From Fodinibius saliphilus (GTDB lineage Bacteria > Bacteroidota > Rhodothermia > Balneolales > Balneolaceae): DNA of 64,000 bases. Both the position numbers and the translations under genes were made by a program. Location: positions 620,001 through 684,000 of the forward strand of contig NZ_VAWF01000001.1 in the NCBI RefSeq assembly GCF_005869845.1, given 5' to 3'. The first letter of the stretch is position 1. Every line of letters begins with the position of its first letter. This document shows, one piece after another, positions 44,670 to 54,422 of the stretch. The notes below the pieces were generated by a model. The model saw nothing but the letters and a program-made list of their open reading frames with translations, made no database searches and had not been told where the DNA came from.

Positions 44670-46529
44670 CTATTCAAGCTCTAGAATTAGTGCAGACCTT
44701 TGGGGAACCGTTAGATTATTCATAGAATACGTTTTGCCGGTCGTAACATCGGTTCCTTTGCTGAAGCCATCTAGTCGTTCATAGTAACGATCAGTATTGA
44801 TCTTCATCGCTTTTTCATTCTTATTGAGGATAATCATTACTGTCTGCTGCTCATTATATCGGAAGTAAATATAAAGACCATCGTGGTTTGGAGTATATTG
44901 CATTAGCTGTCCTTCATGAATTACCGACTTGTCTTTACGCCAGTTAAGAAGCTTTTTTACAAATCTCTTTGCTTCTTGTTGTTTTTCAGAAAGTCCTGCG
45001 CCGGTGAAACCGTTTTTATCATCGGAGTTCCAACCACCCGGGAAGTCTTCTCTAATTTCTCCGTGGTCACCGCCTTTATCATTACTCATTAGTAGCTCAG
45101 TACCATAGTAAAATTGGGGAATTCCCCTCATCGTCATTATATACGTGAGCCCCATTTTATAGAGGTCATAGTCATTGTTCACCTGTCTGTAAAAACGGTC
45201 CATATCATGATTATCAGGGAAGATTACCAAATTATCAGGGTCAGGGTAGGCGTAATCAAAAGTTAGGGTCTCATAGACATCAATAAAGCCGCTGTCCCAG
45301 TTCTCTTCCTCAACAAGTGACTCTATTAGCGAAACCTGAAGTGGGAAATCCATTAAGCTTGGCAGGCAAGATTTAAAATCAGTAGGCAGTTTACTGCCGC
45401 GCTGCCATTTTGAAAGAATAAGCGGATTCACCCCCCATTCTTCGCCTACAATATTGAAATTGGGGTACTCCTCCATAATACGACAACCCCATTCGGCCAT
45501 AAACTTTTCGCCGGCATAGGGGTGGGTGTCGTGGCGAATTCCACGGAGACCGGCATATTCAATCCACCAGAGACTGTTGTAGATCAAGTAGTCGGCTAAA
45601 AGCGGGTTGCTCTGGTTTAGGTCAGGCATGGCCTTTACAAACCAGCCATCGGTGAATACTTTTTTGTCAATTTCTGATGCGTAGGGATCATGGAGAGTAG
45701 TACGCCGATGATTGGTATTTTGATATTCTGAGGGATAGTGCACCCAATCTTGAGTGGGTAGATCCTTCATCCACCAATGATTAGCCCCTGAGTGATTCAT
45801 GATCATATCCATAATCAACTTGATATCACGTTTCTCTGCTTCTTTGCTCAGTTTCTTGTACAGTTCATTATTTCCGAAACGGGGATCTACTTTATAATAG
45901 TCGGTAGTAGCATAGCCGTGGTAGGAACTTTCGGACATAGCATTTTCCAGTACTGGATTGAGCCACAGGGCAGTAAAGCCCATTTGTTCGATATAATCTA
46001 GGTGATCAATAATACCTTGGATATCACCACCGTGGCGGCCGTAATCATCACTGCGATTCTTTTTGTCAGCATATCCTTCTACGCTATCGTTATCTGGATT
46101 TCCGTTGGCAAAGCGGTCTGGGGTTAGCAGATAAATAACATCAGAGGAGTTAAAACCCTTGCGGTAAGCCGATTCTTTTTCCCGTTCTTTTAGTTCATAC
46201 TCATAACTGAGTATCTCTTTATTTTTGCTATTCAGGTGGATTTCAAAGGAGCCAGCTTTGGTGTCGGGGGCAATATTCAGATAAATAAAAAGGTAGTTAT
46301 TATTTTCTACTTTTTGTACACGCTTAATATTGATACCCTTATAATCGATATCTGGATTAAGGTTGCTGATATTGTTGCCGTACATCATAAGTTGTACCTC
46401 GGGGTTCTCCATCCCCACCCACCAATGAAGCGGTTCTACACGTTCAATCTGATAATCTTGTGCTCTGACGAAACTAGTACAGAGAACTAGTATCAGTGAT
46501 AATGCCAAAAAGCGAATATTCAATTTCAT
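44670..46529 (-). CDS. susA: SusA-like periplasmic neopullulanase (GH13)
   Basis: 619 residues with a signal peptide ending near SFVRAQ. N-terminal Ig-like cyclomaltodextrinase domain (about 25-120, PLHWWVGMENPEVQLM), then the GH13 barrel: VIYLLTPDRFANGNPDND, nucleophile Asp in GIRHDTHPYA, acid Glu in NIVGEEWG and third Asp in PDNHDMDRF. A sheet domain ends the chain. By family it degrades pullulan and malto-oligosaccharides in the periplasm, as SusA does. It is the distal gene of the minus-strand cluster, 413 bases from its upstream neighbour, so it probably has its own promoter. Confidence 0.92.
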   Translation of the reverse strand: MKLNIRFLALSLILVLCTSFVRAQDYQIERVEPLHWWVGMENPEVQLMMYGNNISNLNPDIDYKGINIKRVQKVENNNYLFIYLNIAPDTKAGSFEIHLNSKNKEILSYEYELKEREKESAYRKGFNSSDVIYLLTPDRFANGNPDNDSVEGYADKKNRSDDYGRHGGDIQGIIDHLDYIEQMGFTALWLNPVLENAMSESSYHGYATTDYYKVDPRFGNNELYKKLSKEAEKRDIKLIMDMIMNHSGANHWWMKDLPTQDWVHYPSEYQNTNHRRTTLHDPYASEIDKKVFTDGWFVKAMPDLNQSNPLLADYLIYNSLWWIEYAGLRGIRHDTHPYAGEKFMAEWGCRIMEEYPNFNIVGEEWGVNPLILSKWQRGSKLPTDFKSCLPSLMDFPLQVSLIESLVEEENWDSGFIDVYETLTFDYAYPDPDNLVIFPDNHDMDRFYRQVNNDYDLYKMGLTYIMTMRGIPQFYYGTELLMSNDKGGDHGEIREDFPGGWNSDDKNGFTGAGLSEKQQEAKRFVKKLLNWRKDKSVIHEGQLMQYTPNHDGLYIYFRYNEQQTVMIILNKNEKAMKINTDRYYERLDGFSKGTDVTTGKTYSMNNLTVPQRSALILELE

Positions 46530-46942
46530 AATTGTGAGATTTAATTGCGGAAGTAAATATGACCAGAATCGGGATGTGAGTTTCTGCTTCCTAATATTCT
46601 AAAATTTAATAAGAATAATGATAGCCCTGCTGTAAGATCTTGAGGTATTTTATGGTGCTTTGAAAGTTACATTTATCATCTTCTGTAGTTTAAAACAGTG
46701 AATTAACTTCTTAAAACGATGTTCATTAGCCCTTAATTAGGACAAATGAATCCCCATCTATTTTGTCACACCAGATACTCATGATAGGGTTTCAATTATT
46801 TGCTATTAGTTTTTAAAGCCGATTGATAAATCTCCTTTTTCCCTTTTAGCCAGTGAGATTATTTTGCCCATTTCAGTAGTAATATATATGAGATGACTCC
46901 AATTACCTTTTGTAACCCATACTAAATCTCTACACATTCTAT
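46530..46942. other. 413-base AT-rich gap with no gene recognised
   Basis: Between the susA-like start and the end of the FN3 lipoprotein gene. No open frame with coding character, no strong hairpin with T run and no copy of the LacI operator was found on either strand. The part next to 46529 should contain the susA promoter, but no TAnnTTTG with a matching -33 box stands out. Confidence 0.5.
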
Positions 46943-47368
46943 TTATGGCCGGTCGGGGGGATTTGAAAAGGGAGTAATCTCCAGTTCTGTGGAAAGGTTA
47001 CTTTCTTCACCGTCATTATTAACAGCGGTAAGCCGGTAATAGTAGGTTGTTCCATTTTCAAGTTTGTTATCGGTAAAAGTGGCGTTTGAAATCAAACTTC
47101 CACCATTAACAGGATCCATTCCTGATATTTCTGAAAAACTGCTGGTCGACCTGTAAAGATTATAACCGCCCAGATCGTCTTCACTATTGGAATCCCAGTT
47201 TAACTTAATTTCCTGATCCCCCGAGAGACCGCTCAGATTGGTCGGTGCAGAAGGAGTATTCGTATTGTCCTTATTGTCAGGTCCTGTGGATGAACTACTA
47301 CAAGACACAAGTGATAGATGTCCACACAGAGCAAGTATTAATACAGGGAGTAGATATTTACGTTTCAT
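46943..47368 (-). CDS. Small lipoprotein with one fibronectin type III domain
   Basis: 141 residues: lipoprotein signal with Cys23 (LSLVSC), a Ser/Asn/Thr linker containing TGPDNKDN, and one FN3 domain (about 50-135: APTNLSGLSGDQEIKLNWD, NLYRSTSS, TTYYYRLTAVNNDGEES). It begins 11 bases after the stop of the large amylase gene, so the two are one transcript. It is probably a surface accessory of starch use, perhaps glycan binding or a spacer partner; no enzyme site. The ATG at 47368 was chosen over an upstream TTG at 47377. Confidence 0.78.
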   Translation of the reverse strand: MKRKYLLPVLILALCGHLSLVSCSSSSTGPDNKDNTNTPSAPTNLSGLSGDQEIKLNWDSNSEDDLGGYNLYRSTSSFSEISGMDPVNGGSLISNATFTDNKLENGTTYYYRLTAVNNDGEESNLSTELEITPFSNPPDRP

Positions 47369-47379
47369 TAAGTTCAATT

Positions 47380-50300
47380 CTATTTAATTAACATCATTTT
47401 TTGGACAAATCGACGATCTCCAATCTCAAACACGGCAAAATAAATACCGCTGGATTGGCGGCTGGCATCAAACCTAATGGTATGAATACCGGCTTCTCGA
47501 ACTTCATTGTTGATCAAGGTGCTAACACGTCGCCCCAAGATATTATATACCTGAACCCTAACCTTCATCTGTTTGGGTAACTTATACTGCAGGGTAGTAG
47601 ATGGATTAAATGGGTTCGGATAATTAGGAGTGATTTCAACCTGTTTAGGCAAAAAGTTATCCTGCTGTTCATTGATATAACGGCTGTCACCGGTTAGCAG
47701 TAGTAAAGGAGTTTGTTCATTATCAACTGTCAACGTTATGCTATCACTATTGGCCAGATTGTACTTGCGGCCGGTTTGGGGATTTAGCAATACAAGTTGA
47801 TTAGCTCCGCTATTTTGCCAGCCATTAGCTCTGATAGTTACTGTTTTTCCAGGTGTGGCAGATAAGATAAGATCTATCTTATATCCCTGATGATTCGGGC
47901 TGCAATAGATTTGAGCGAATGAACTAGCTCGCGATACATCTTCATTTTCGCCGACAAAACGAAGAGATGCCCCTTCAAATCCTGAGGGTGGAGCTATTAT
48001 ATCAGCATGCGTACTTTCGTTGGAATCAGTGATCACCAGGCTGCTTTTGGAAGTTGTATCACCATTAACTTCGGTAATTAATTGAAGTTCGGTTGTATTC
48101 GTCTCGGTTTTACTCTTGGATGAGGTCTCTTCATAGGGGATAAGAAGATTGTTAATACCCTGATCATTATAAAAGTAATAGGCCTCCCCGGAACGAGCCG
48201 AAGTAAAATTAGCAGACTGGCTGTAAGATCCGTCAAATGCCCATATGGGTTGTAGGCCACCACCATTGGCGGTAGAGACTTTACTCCATTCTATATCAAC
48301 ATGCAGTGGGTTTGAAATAATATTCCATCCCTCATGCAGTGGAATAGAAGCTTGACTATTGCCATTGAGTGCTACAGTAGCAACAGTTTGGTCGAAAGTG
48401 AAATTTCGTTTACTGGTTACCCAGAATCCGTTACCCGATTTCAAGGTAAAAGTAGAACTGTCATCATATTTTACCAAGTAGTCATTGGGTTTCCCGTTAT
48501 CCCAAAAAGCTTGCCAATCAACATCTGCATCACCATTTAATGCATTGGATAGTGATTTATTTACTTGTCCCGGTAATGCCACCAGTCTATAATCTTGGGA
48601 TGAGGAGGTCCCGCTAAATGACTTTGAAATTTGAACGTCTATACTCGAGGGAACCAGTGAAATTAGATCATTATCCGGAGATTTTATTTTTTTATCAGTG
48701 TAAATATAGAATTCTCCCGGTGCAAGCGTCAGGGTGGTATCAGTATTAGAGATATTAACAGAATCACCTCTGAAAAAGCGGTACCACTTACCGCTGCTGG
48801 CAAAGCCGGGTTTTATATCCTGACTTGTTACATCGAAATTTCCTATGATCGTTGCTTCCATATCTGGATGACTGATCCCAATTTTCTTTACAGCATTACC
48901 TACATCCAGTGACAGCTGTGAATCTGAGGAAGTGAAGGCAGGATGTGTATTGCGGAGGCGAATCAAGGCCTTGTAGGTATCATATAGTTTCTTACGTTCT
49001 TTATCAGAGTAGTAGCTCCATTTGATAGGTTTTTCGCCGGTACGTCCATTTTTATTAATGCTGATGTCGTATCCTAGCTCTCCAAACTGCCAGATTAATT
49101 TAGGCCCGGGAATTGTAAGGAAGAAAGCCGCGGCCATTTTATTGCGTTCCAAACCTGTTTTAACTGTTTTAACATCGTAAAACTCATCAGAGCTAATGTT
49201 TCCGGAGGTAAGGTTTTTATACATGAGTCGCTCTTCATCATGGCTTTCCATATAACCAACCAGGTGTGGCTTTGACCATCCCCGTCCATCTGCCGAAACA
49301 TGAGAAAAATTACTTTTCCCCCCACTGTGATATCCCATTGTTGCTTCTGCATAATTATGGTTGGCATTGCCCCAAAGCATCATACCGTAATTAGATAGTT
49401 CTTGCTCTTCGCTACTTTGGGCAAAGTGTTCCAGGATAACATAGGCCGAATCATCAACAGCCCATATTTTATCAGCCATCCGTTTGAGGATGGAAATACG
49501 CGATGCGTCATATTGGCTCATGGCATTAGTGTTACCCAGCGTATTTTTCTGTGTAAACCCTTTTGAAAGGTCAAAACGAAAACCGTCAAAATTAAACTCC
49601 TCAAGCCAATATTTGTTCACACGATCAACAAAATATCGTGTAGCCTGACTCTCGTGGTTGAAATCGTACCCTACATTAAAATTGTGTTTGGGTTCTCGGT
49701 TTAAGTACGGGTTTTCGGTCGTTGGCTTTCCAAAATCACCGTCATTCCAAAGACGAGCGAGGGGAGAGGGGCCCCAGGCATGATTGAGCACCATATCCAA
49801 TATTACAGCTATTCCCCGACTGTGGGCCTCATCAATGAATGCTTTTAGGTCTTCAGCGGGGCCGTAATATTTATCCGTGGCCAAATGGAAGGTGGGGTTA
49901 TATCCCCAACTGCTGTTAGCATCAAACTCCATTATTGGCATTAATTCAATAGCATTGACCCCCAGACTGTCCAGGTAATCGAGAGAATCAGTAAGGGTGG
50001 CAAAATTATGATTAGCAGTGAAATCCCGAATTAGCAACTCGTAGGTAACTAAATTTTCTTTATCCGGACGGTCGTAATTATTGTGTTGCCAATTAAAAGC
50101 TGTTTTACCCGGTTGAAGAACCCCTGCAATTTTTTCTGTTTTTCCTTGTGGATATGATTTTAGATTAGGATACGTTTGACTGTCGATATACTTATCGTTG
50201 TATGGATCCAATATCTTTTCAGAATAGGGATCCGCTACACGTATTTCTCCATCTACAAAATATTGGAAAGCATATTCTTTGCCTGCAGTAAGCCCGTTTA

Positions 50301-51255
50301 ATTCAATCCAATAGTACGTACTGTCGGCATTGACTGTTTCCCGGTTCATGAAGTATTTGGCTTGGGGCTGCCAATCATTATCATTAAAATCCCCGATTAC
50401 ATATACAAACTCTTTATTGGGTGCAAATAAAGATAGGCGTACAGTATTAGCATCAACATAGGTAATACCATCTTGTAATCCTGCCGGTCGAGCCTGTTCA
50501 TTAATTTGTGGATTTACTACCAGTTGTTGTGAAAGCGTATCACTGAGTGAGCCATCGGTGGCTGCTAACTTCATCGTAAAGGTACCAGCGGTGGATGGAG
50601 TAAAGGTATAGCTTAAAGTATCATTTGATACTGAACGCTCTTTTTTGCCGTCAATAAAAAGTGCAAGCTCTGTGGTTTGTTCGCTGGATGAAATACCCTT
50701 AATTGCCAGGCTGCTGTCGCTTGCTATAAAAGAAGGATTATCGGTTGGTTGCAGAAATTTTACGTTCAAACTATTTTCATATACTTTAACAAAGATATCT
50801 TTACCATCAGCCGCTTTACCTTCTTTAGAACCGTCACTGTTACGAAATACAAAATTCATTGACTCGATGGTCTCATCTTCTGCCAGTGAACAACTAGTAC
50901 TTGTGTCTTGGTAGTATGCCCTGATGTCGTTTATTTTAAGCTTGTACTGGTTGTTAGTGCCTTCAACACGGGTTAGTTTTGTATCGCTACGATTGCCGGT
51001 GAAATTTTCGTTTGTTGGCCAACTGTTTTTTACGCACTTCCAGGCTTGGTTGGCGTTTTGATCAGTAGAGATTCCAGTATGTGCATATACGTCACCGATA
51101 TGTCCTTTAAGGCCCTGATCACCCTTTGTAGCGTAAAAATAAATCGTTACCGATTGGTCGACCCTTGGAAATTCGGGATCAGCGGTTACTACTTGTCCTT
51201 GCAGTAGTGAGACAGAAAAAAGTAAAAATAATAGGGTAGAGAGCAGGCGTTTCAT
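47380..51255 (-). CDS. Large multidomain GH13 amylase exported by the type IX system
   Basis: 1291 residues. Order: signal peptide; a CBM-like/Ig-like N-terminal region (about 20-240); a CBM48-type E-set domain (about 255-345, FAPNKEFVYVIGDFNDNDW); a GH13 barrel (about 400-740) with nucleophile in DGFRFDLSKG, acid Glu in YVILEHFAQ and third Asp in YMESHDEERL; a beta-rich domain with NGFWVTSKRN and HEGWNIISNPL; and a C-terminal type-A sorting domain with NYPNPFNPSTTLQYKLPKQ ending in FVQKMMLIK. It should be surface attached or secreted and make the first cuts in starch. The ATG at 51255 is preferred over the TTG at 51267. A terminator separates it from susE. Confidence 0.92.
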   Translation of the reverse strand: MKRLLSTLLFLLFSVSLLQGQVVTADPEFPRVDQSVTIYFYATKGDQGLKGHIGDVYAHTGISTDQNANQAWKCVKNSWPTNENFTGNRSDTKLTRVEGTNNQYKLKINDIRAYYQDTSTSCSLAEDETIESMNFVFRNSDGSKEGKAADGKDIFVKVYENSLNVKFLQPTDNPSFIASDSSLAIKGISSSEQTTELALFIDGKKERSVSNDTLSYTFTPSTAGTFTMKLAATDGSLSDTLSQQLVVNPQINEQARPAGLQDGITYVDANTVRLSLFAPNKEFVYVIGDFNDNDWQPQAKYFMNRETVNADSTYYWIELNGLTAGKEYAFQYFVDGEIRVADPYSEKILDPYNDKYIDSQTYPNLKSYPQGKTEKIAGVLQPGKTAFNWQHNNYDRPDKENLVTYELLIRDFTANHNFATLTDSLDYLDSLGVNAIELMPIMEFDANSSWGYNPTFHLATDKYYGPAEDLKAFIDEAHSRGIAVILDMVLNHAWGPSPLARLWNDGDFGKPTTENPYLNREPKHNFNVGYDFNHESQATRYFVDRVNKYWLEEFNFDGFRFDLSKGFTQKNTLGNTNAMSQYDASRISILKRMADKIWAVDDSAYVILEHFAQSSEEQELSNYGMMLWGNANHNYAEATMGYHSGGKSNFSHVSADGRGWSKPHLVGYMESHDEERLMYKNLTSGNISSDEFYDVKTVKTGLERNKMAAAFFLTIPGPKLIWQFGELGYDISINKNGRTGEKPIKWSYYSDKERKKLYDTYKALIRLRNTHPAFTSSDSQLSLDVGNAVKKIGISHPDMEATIIGNFDVTSQDIKPGFASSGKWYRFFRGDSVNISNTDTTLTLAPGEFYIYTDKKIKSPDNDLISLVPSSIDVQISKSFSGTSSSQDYRLVALPGQVNKSLSNALNGDADVDWQAFWDNGKPNDYLVKYDDSSTFTLKSGNGFWVTSKRNFTFDQTVATVALNGNSQASIPLHEGWNIISNPLHVDIEWSKVSTANGGGLQPIWAFDGSYSQSANFTSARSGEAYYFYNDQGINNLLIPYEETSSKSKTETNTTELQLITEVNGDTTSKSSLVITDSNESTHADIIAPPSGFEGASLRFVGENEDVSRASSFAQIYCSPNHQGYKIDLILSATPGKTVTIRANGWQNSGANQLVLLNPQTGRKYNLANSDSITLTVDNEQTPLLLLTGDSRYINEQQDNFLPKQVEITPNYPNPFNPSTTLQYKLPKQMKVRVQVYNILGRRVSTLINNEVREAGIHTIRFDASRQSSGIYFAVFEIGDRRFVQKMMLIK

Positions 51256-51290
51256 AGTTATCTGCAAACCGATTATTGGTTAGGTATTAA

Positions 51291-51323
51291 AAAACCCACC
51301 CATCACCGAGATGAGTGGGTTTT
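51291..51323 (-). terminator. Terminator of the susCDE transcript
   Basis: On the minus strand AAAACCCAC pairs with GTGGGTTTT (arms 51315-51323 and 51291-51299), with CATC/GATG continuing the stem after one mismatch; a T run follows (plus-strand bases 51289-51294 are A). It lies 34 bases after the susE stop and 36 before the amylase start, so the amylase relies on readthrough or its own promoter. Confidence 0.85.
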
Positions 51324-51357
51324 AAATAAGTTAGGAATTCGAGCTGAATTGGATTTA

Positions 51358-52470
51358 CTATTTTGCTTCCATTTCAACTATATAGTCATTGATATTTACT
51401 TTGACATAGTAGTTCTTGGTTTCACCCGTAAATTGGAAGTTTTTATCACCATCTTCAGCATTGATAAGGAGTTCATCAATAGTACCATCATTATCTGAGA
51501 AATAAGGATAGTTATAGCTTGTAGGACCCCATCCAGCTTGAGCAAAGAATCTAAAAGCACCATCCTTATTAAACTCAGTAGTTGCCTCAAAAACTCCATC
51601 CTGCACATAAGTCATTTTAACACTTTCACCGGTACCAGGCTCGTTCCAGCCACCAATGCCGGAGCCAGTCATATACATTATAGGTTCATCAGCTGCTTCA
51701 AGGGATACAGACTTATCATCCATATTTACTGTAACTTTATACCAGCCGGTTTGACCAGTAAACTGGAAGTTGCTGTCATTATCGTTGGCATTAACAAATA
51801 AATTATCTACCGTTGAGAAATATGGATAATTCCAGCTATCGGGTCCCCAGTCTTCCTGTCCAAAGAAACGGAATGCTTCGCCATTCGTAAATTCAGCTAA
51901 TGTCGAATAAACATTAGGTTCGGTACTTGGAACTATAACAGCCTGGCCCGGATCCCAAGCGCTAACAGCAGTTCCAATCATATAGATAGGAGGGAAGTCT
52001 GTTTGGAATGGAGTAATCGATAAAGCTACAGGACTTGAGACAGTAGTTTGAACTGAGTCACTGATCGTTGCTAATACTCTAATCTCAATACTATGAGCCT
52101 GCCCTCCTGCAAGATTTTTTGACAAGAGCATCTTGTTAAGATCGCCTACTGCTATTGAGTAAGCCGTATCCTGAATACTGGCAACTTCTGTGGCATCAGA
52201 GAAGTTGTTACCGGCCACATCAAGTTGTATATCATAAGTAGGAGCAGAAGTAAATCCATAATCAGGTTTTAGCCATTTTAAAGTCATAACAGTAGCCGTA
52301 TCAGCTTGGTTACGACTTAAAGTATAACTCTCTCCCGAACTCGGAGAAGTGATAGAAGGTGCCTCAGGATCAGTAGTGTTTGCCACCGGCCCCAACTGAC
52401 CTTTATCACAGGAGCTGAACATAACGATACTAAAGATCGATAGAACTAATAATGTTAGTTTTTTCATCAT
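51358..52470 (-). CDS. susE: SusE/SusF-like starch-binding outer-membrane lipoprotein
   Basis: 370 residues; lipoprotein signal with Cys21 (MFSSC), a SusE N-terminal Ig-like domain (about 35-150), then two similar starch-binding modules (about 165-265 and 268-370). Each module has the pattern FRFFGQxxWGPxSWNYPYF, then NFQFTG and a V-x-V-N-x-x-D strand. These belong to the CBM group of SusE/SusF. Surface exposed, binds starch beside SusCD. It follows susD by 25 bases. An alternative start is the second ATG at 52467. Confidence 0.92.
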   Translation of the reverse strand: MMKKLTLLVLSIFSIVMFSSCDKGQLGPVANTTDPEAPSITSPSSGESYTLSRNQADTATVMTLKWLKPDYGFTSAPTYDIQLDVAGNNFSDATEVASIQDTAYSIAVGDLNKMLLSKNLAGGQAHSIEIRVLATISDSVQTTVSSPVALSITPFQTDFPPIYMIGTAVSAWDPGQAVIVPSTEPNVYSTLAEFTNGEAFRFFGQEDWGPDSWNYPYFSTVDNLFVNANDNDSNFQFTGQTGWYKVTVNMDDKSVSLEAADEPIMYMTGSGIGGWNEPGTGESVKMTYVQDGVFEATTEFNKDGAFRFFAQAGWGPTSYNYPYFSDNDGTIDELLINAEDGDKNFQFTGETKNYYVKVNINDYIVEMEAK

Positions 52471-52495
52471 TCTACAGTTTTATAATTAAATTGGA

Positions 52496-54397
52496 TTAGT
52501 AACCCGGATTCTGAGTTAGGTTTGTATTGGAATTCACGTCAGAAGCAGGGATAGGGAAAAGACGGAAATTATCATTTGTCGCCGTCCCGTTAGCATCTTT
52601 GCCTTTGCCGGCCCATACGTAATCTCCTGTAGTAAAAAGATCATACCGCACTAGGTCAGTTCGTCGGTGACCTTCCCAATAAAGCTCGCGCGCTCGTTCA
52701 TCCAGAATAAAGTCTAGTGTTAATTCAGAAGAACTAATGTTCATAGAACTATTCTCGAACGCTCTTTCTCGGATATCATTAACTAAGTTAAGCGCTTTGC
52801 TTACGCTTCCACTTCCACCTCTCAGTGTTGCTTCAGCATACATAAGATAAACATCAGCCAATCTGAACATTGGATAATCGATATCTACAAATTCTTCATC
52901 AGAACCTGCTTGTCCGGTGGAGGTAATATTTTTCCATTTAGTAATGGTATAGCCTTTAGAGAAGTCACTTATATCAGTTTTTACATTTGTGATCTCTTTA
53001 TCTTGTCCATCAGTAAATAACGTATTTCTGTTGTCGATATGTTCTACCTGGTAGGTCATGTCATTTAAATTGACAGTAATATGATGCAACCCGGAACTAG
53101 TATTTGTAATGTTACCACCATTTGCCTCCAAGGTACCATCACCTTCATTATCTCCCCAATTTTGTGACCAAGAATTATCACTAGCAAATTTGAACTCATT
53201 ACCAGCACTTTTGAAGTAAACTAAGCCAGTATAAATATCATTATTGCTATCAGAAACTAGGGGAGAAGAATCTTCTGGGGTCCAATCAGAGCCATAACCA
53301 CTCGATGATTGGTACCCACCGGGCACGAATATTTCATTATCGTTATCCGGGTTATTAGTTTTAAGCCCTGTTTTTTCAAGTTTATTTGCAAATTCAGGGG
53401 TAACGCGATGTCCAGACCATCCTCCGTCGATTCCAAATTCAGCGGGATTCATATTACCACCGACTGCAGCATGCGTAATAAAGGTAGTACCGCCATAGGT
53501 TTTAATATTTACCCCATCAAAAGCAATGGGAAATATAATACCATTGGCAGTATGGTTATCCGCTTTAAAGAGATCTCCATAATTATTCTCTAAGGTATAA
53601 CTACCATCATTAATAATTTTGTCAGCATATGTAACGGCCTCATTGTAGTGAGCTTCTCCGGTATAGACCTCAGCATTCAGATATAACTTGGTGAGTAAGG
53701 TCCATACGGCAGCTTGATCTGCTCTTGCATATTCATTTTGCTTGGGAGCAGGTAACTCAGACTCTATTGCTTTAAGCTCACTCTCAATAAAATTGAAGAG
53801 CTCTTCAGCAGAAGAGGGTTCAGGTAAGTAAGCACCTACACCGTCTTCTTCGGTAACAAAGGGAACGCCGCCTCCATAAAAATCGAGGGCGTGCCAATAA
53901 CTCAGTGCACGAATGAATCGAGCCTCAGCCATATAACCCTGTACTTCTGTGTTTTCGTTGCCTTTGGCATTACGAATAAATTCGTTAGCCAATGAAATTT
54001 CGTAATAGATTCTGCTGTAAAGTCCCATCACAAAATCATTAGAGGCTGTCCATTCTTGAAAATTAAATGAGGGTAGACCAGGATCTTGCCATGCTACTAC
54101 GGCTTCGTCGGTTGGAATTTCTTGGTGCACCCACAATTGGCGTACATAACTTGAGAACCCTTCATCAATGCCTTGAATATCAGCATTTCCTGCAGGTCCT
54201 TGCTGTCCCGTGGTGGCAAAGCCGGCATAGAGCTTGGCCAGTACCTTTTTGTAATCACTGGGACTTTCATACACAGACTCAGATGTTACTACATCATCGT
54301 CAAGTGGTGAAGTATTTAGATCATCCACACATGACGTAATAGCAACAGTCATCAAAGCGATTAATACGATCGCCAGTATTTTATTTGGTTTAAACAT
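52496..54397 (-). CDS. susD: SusD/RagB-family glycan-binding lipoprotein with inserted SusE-like module
   Basis: 633 residues; lipoprotein signal with Cys23 (AITSC), helical SusD/TPR core with FIRALSYWHALDFYGG and the C-terminal YPMFRLADVYLMYAEA, ELYWEGHRRTDLVRY and LFPIPASDVNSN motifs. Between about residues 365 and 455 is an extra segment with EFKFASDNSWSQNWGDN and HHITVNLNDMTYQVE, which has the strand pattern of the SusE/SusF starch-binding modules. That explains the length, about 80-100 residues above typical SusD. It caps the SusC barrel and delivers malto-oligosaccharides. Confidence 0.93.
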   Translation of the reverse strand: MFKPNKILAIVLIALMTVAITSCVDDLNTSPLDDDVVTSESVYESPSDYKKVLAKLYAGFATTGQQGPAGNADIQGIDEGFSSYVRQLWVHQEIPTDEAVVAWQDPGLPSFNFQEWTASNDFVMGLYSRIYYEISLANEFIRNAKGNENTEVQGYMAEARFIRALSYWHALDFYGGGVPFVTEEDGVGAYLPEPSSAEELFNFIESELKAIESELPAPKQNEYARADQAAVWTLLTKLYLNAEVYTGEAHYNEAVTYADKIINDGSYTLENNYGDLFKADNHTANGIIFPIAFDGVNIKTYGGTTFITHAAVGGNMNPAEFGIDGGWSGHRVTPEFANKLEKTGLKTNNPDNDNEIFVPGGYQSSSGYGSDWTPEDSSPLVSDSNNDIYTGLVYFKSAGNEFKFASDNSWSQNWGDNEGDGTLEANGGNITNTSSGLHHITVNLNDMTYQVEHIDNRNTLFTDGQDKEITNVKTDISDFSKGYTITKWKNITSTGQAGSDEEFVDIDYPMFRLADVYLMYAEATLRGGSGSVSKALNLVNDIRERAFENSSMNISSSELTLDFILDERARELYWEGHRRTDLVRYDLFTTGDYVWAGKGKDANGTATNDNFRLFPIPASDVNSNTNLTQNPGY

Positions 54398-54422
54398 AAT
54401 CTTCTGGTTTAAATAATTTCAA

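Noticed and set aside
52775-52800. Operator-like AAGCGCTT inside susD
   Set aside because: Only the core of eight to ten bases matches; the outer TGT/ACA positions do not. A match of this length is expected by chance.
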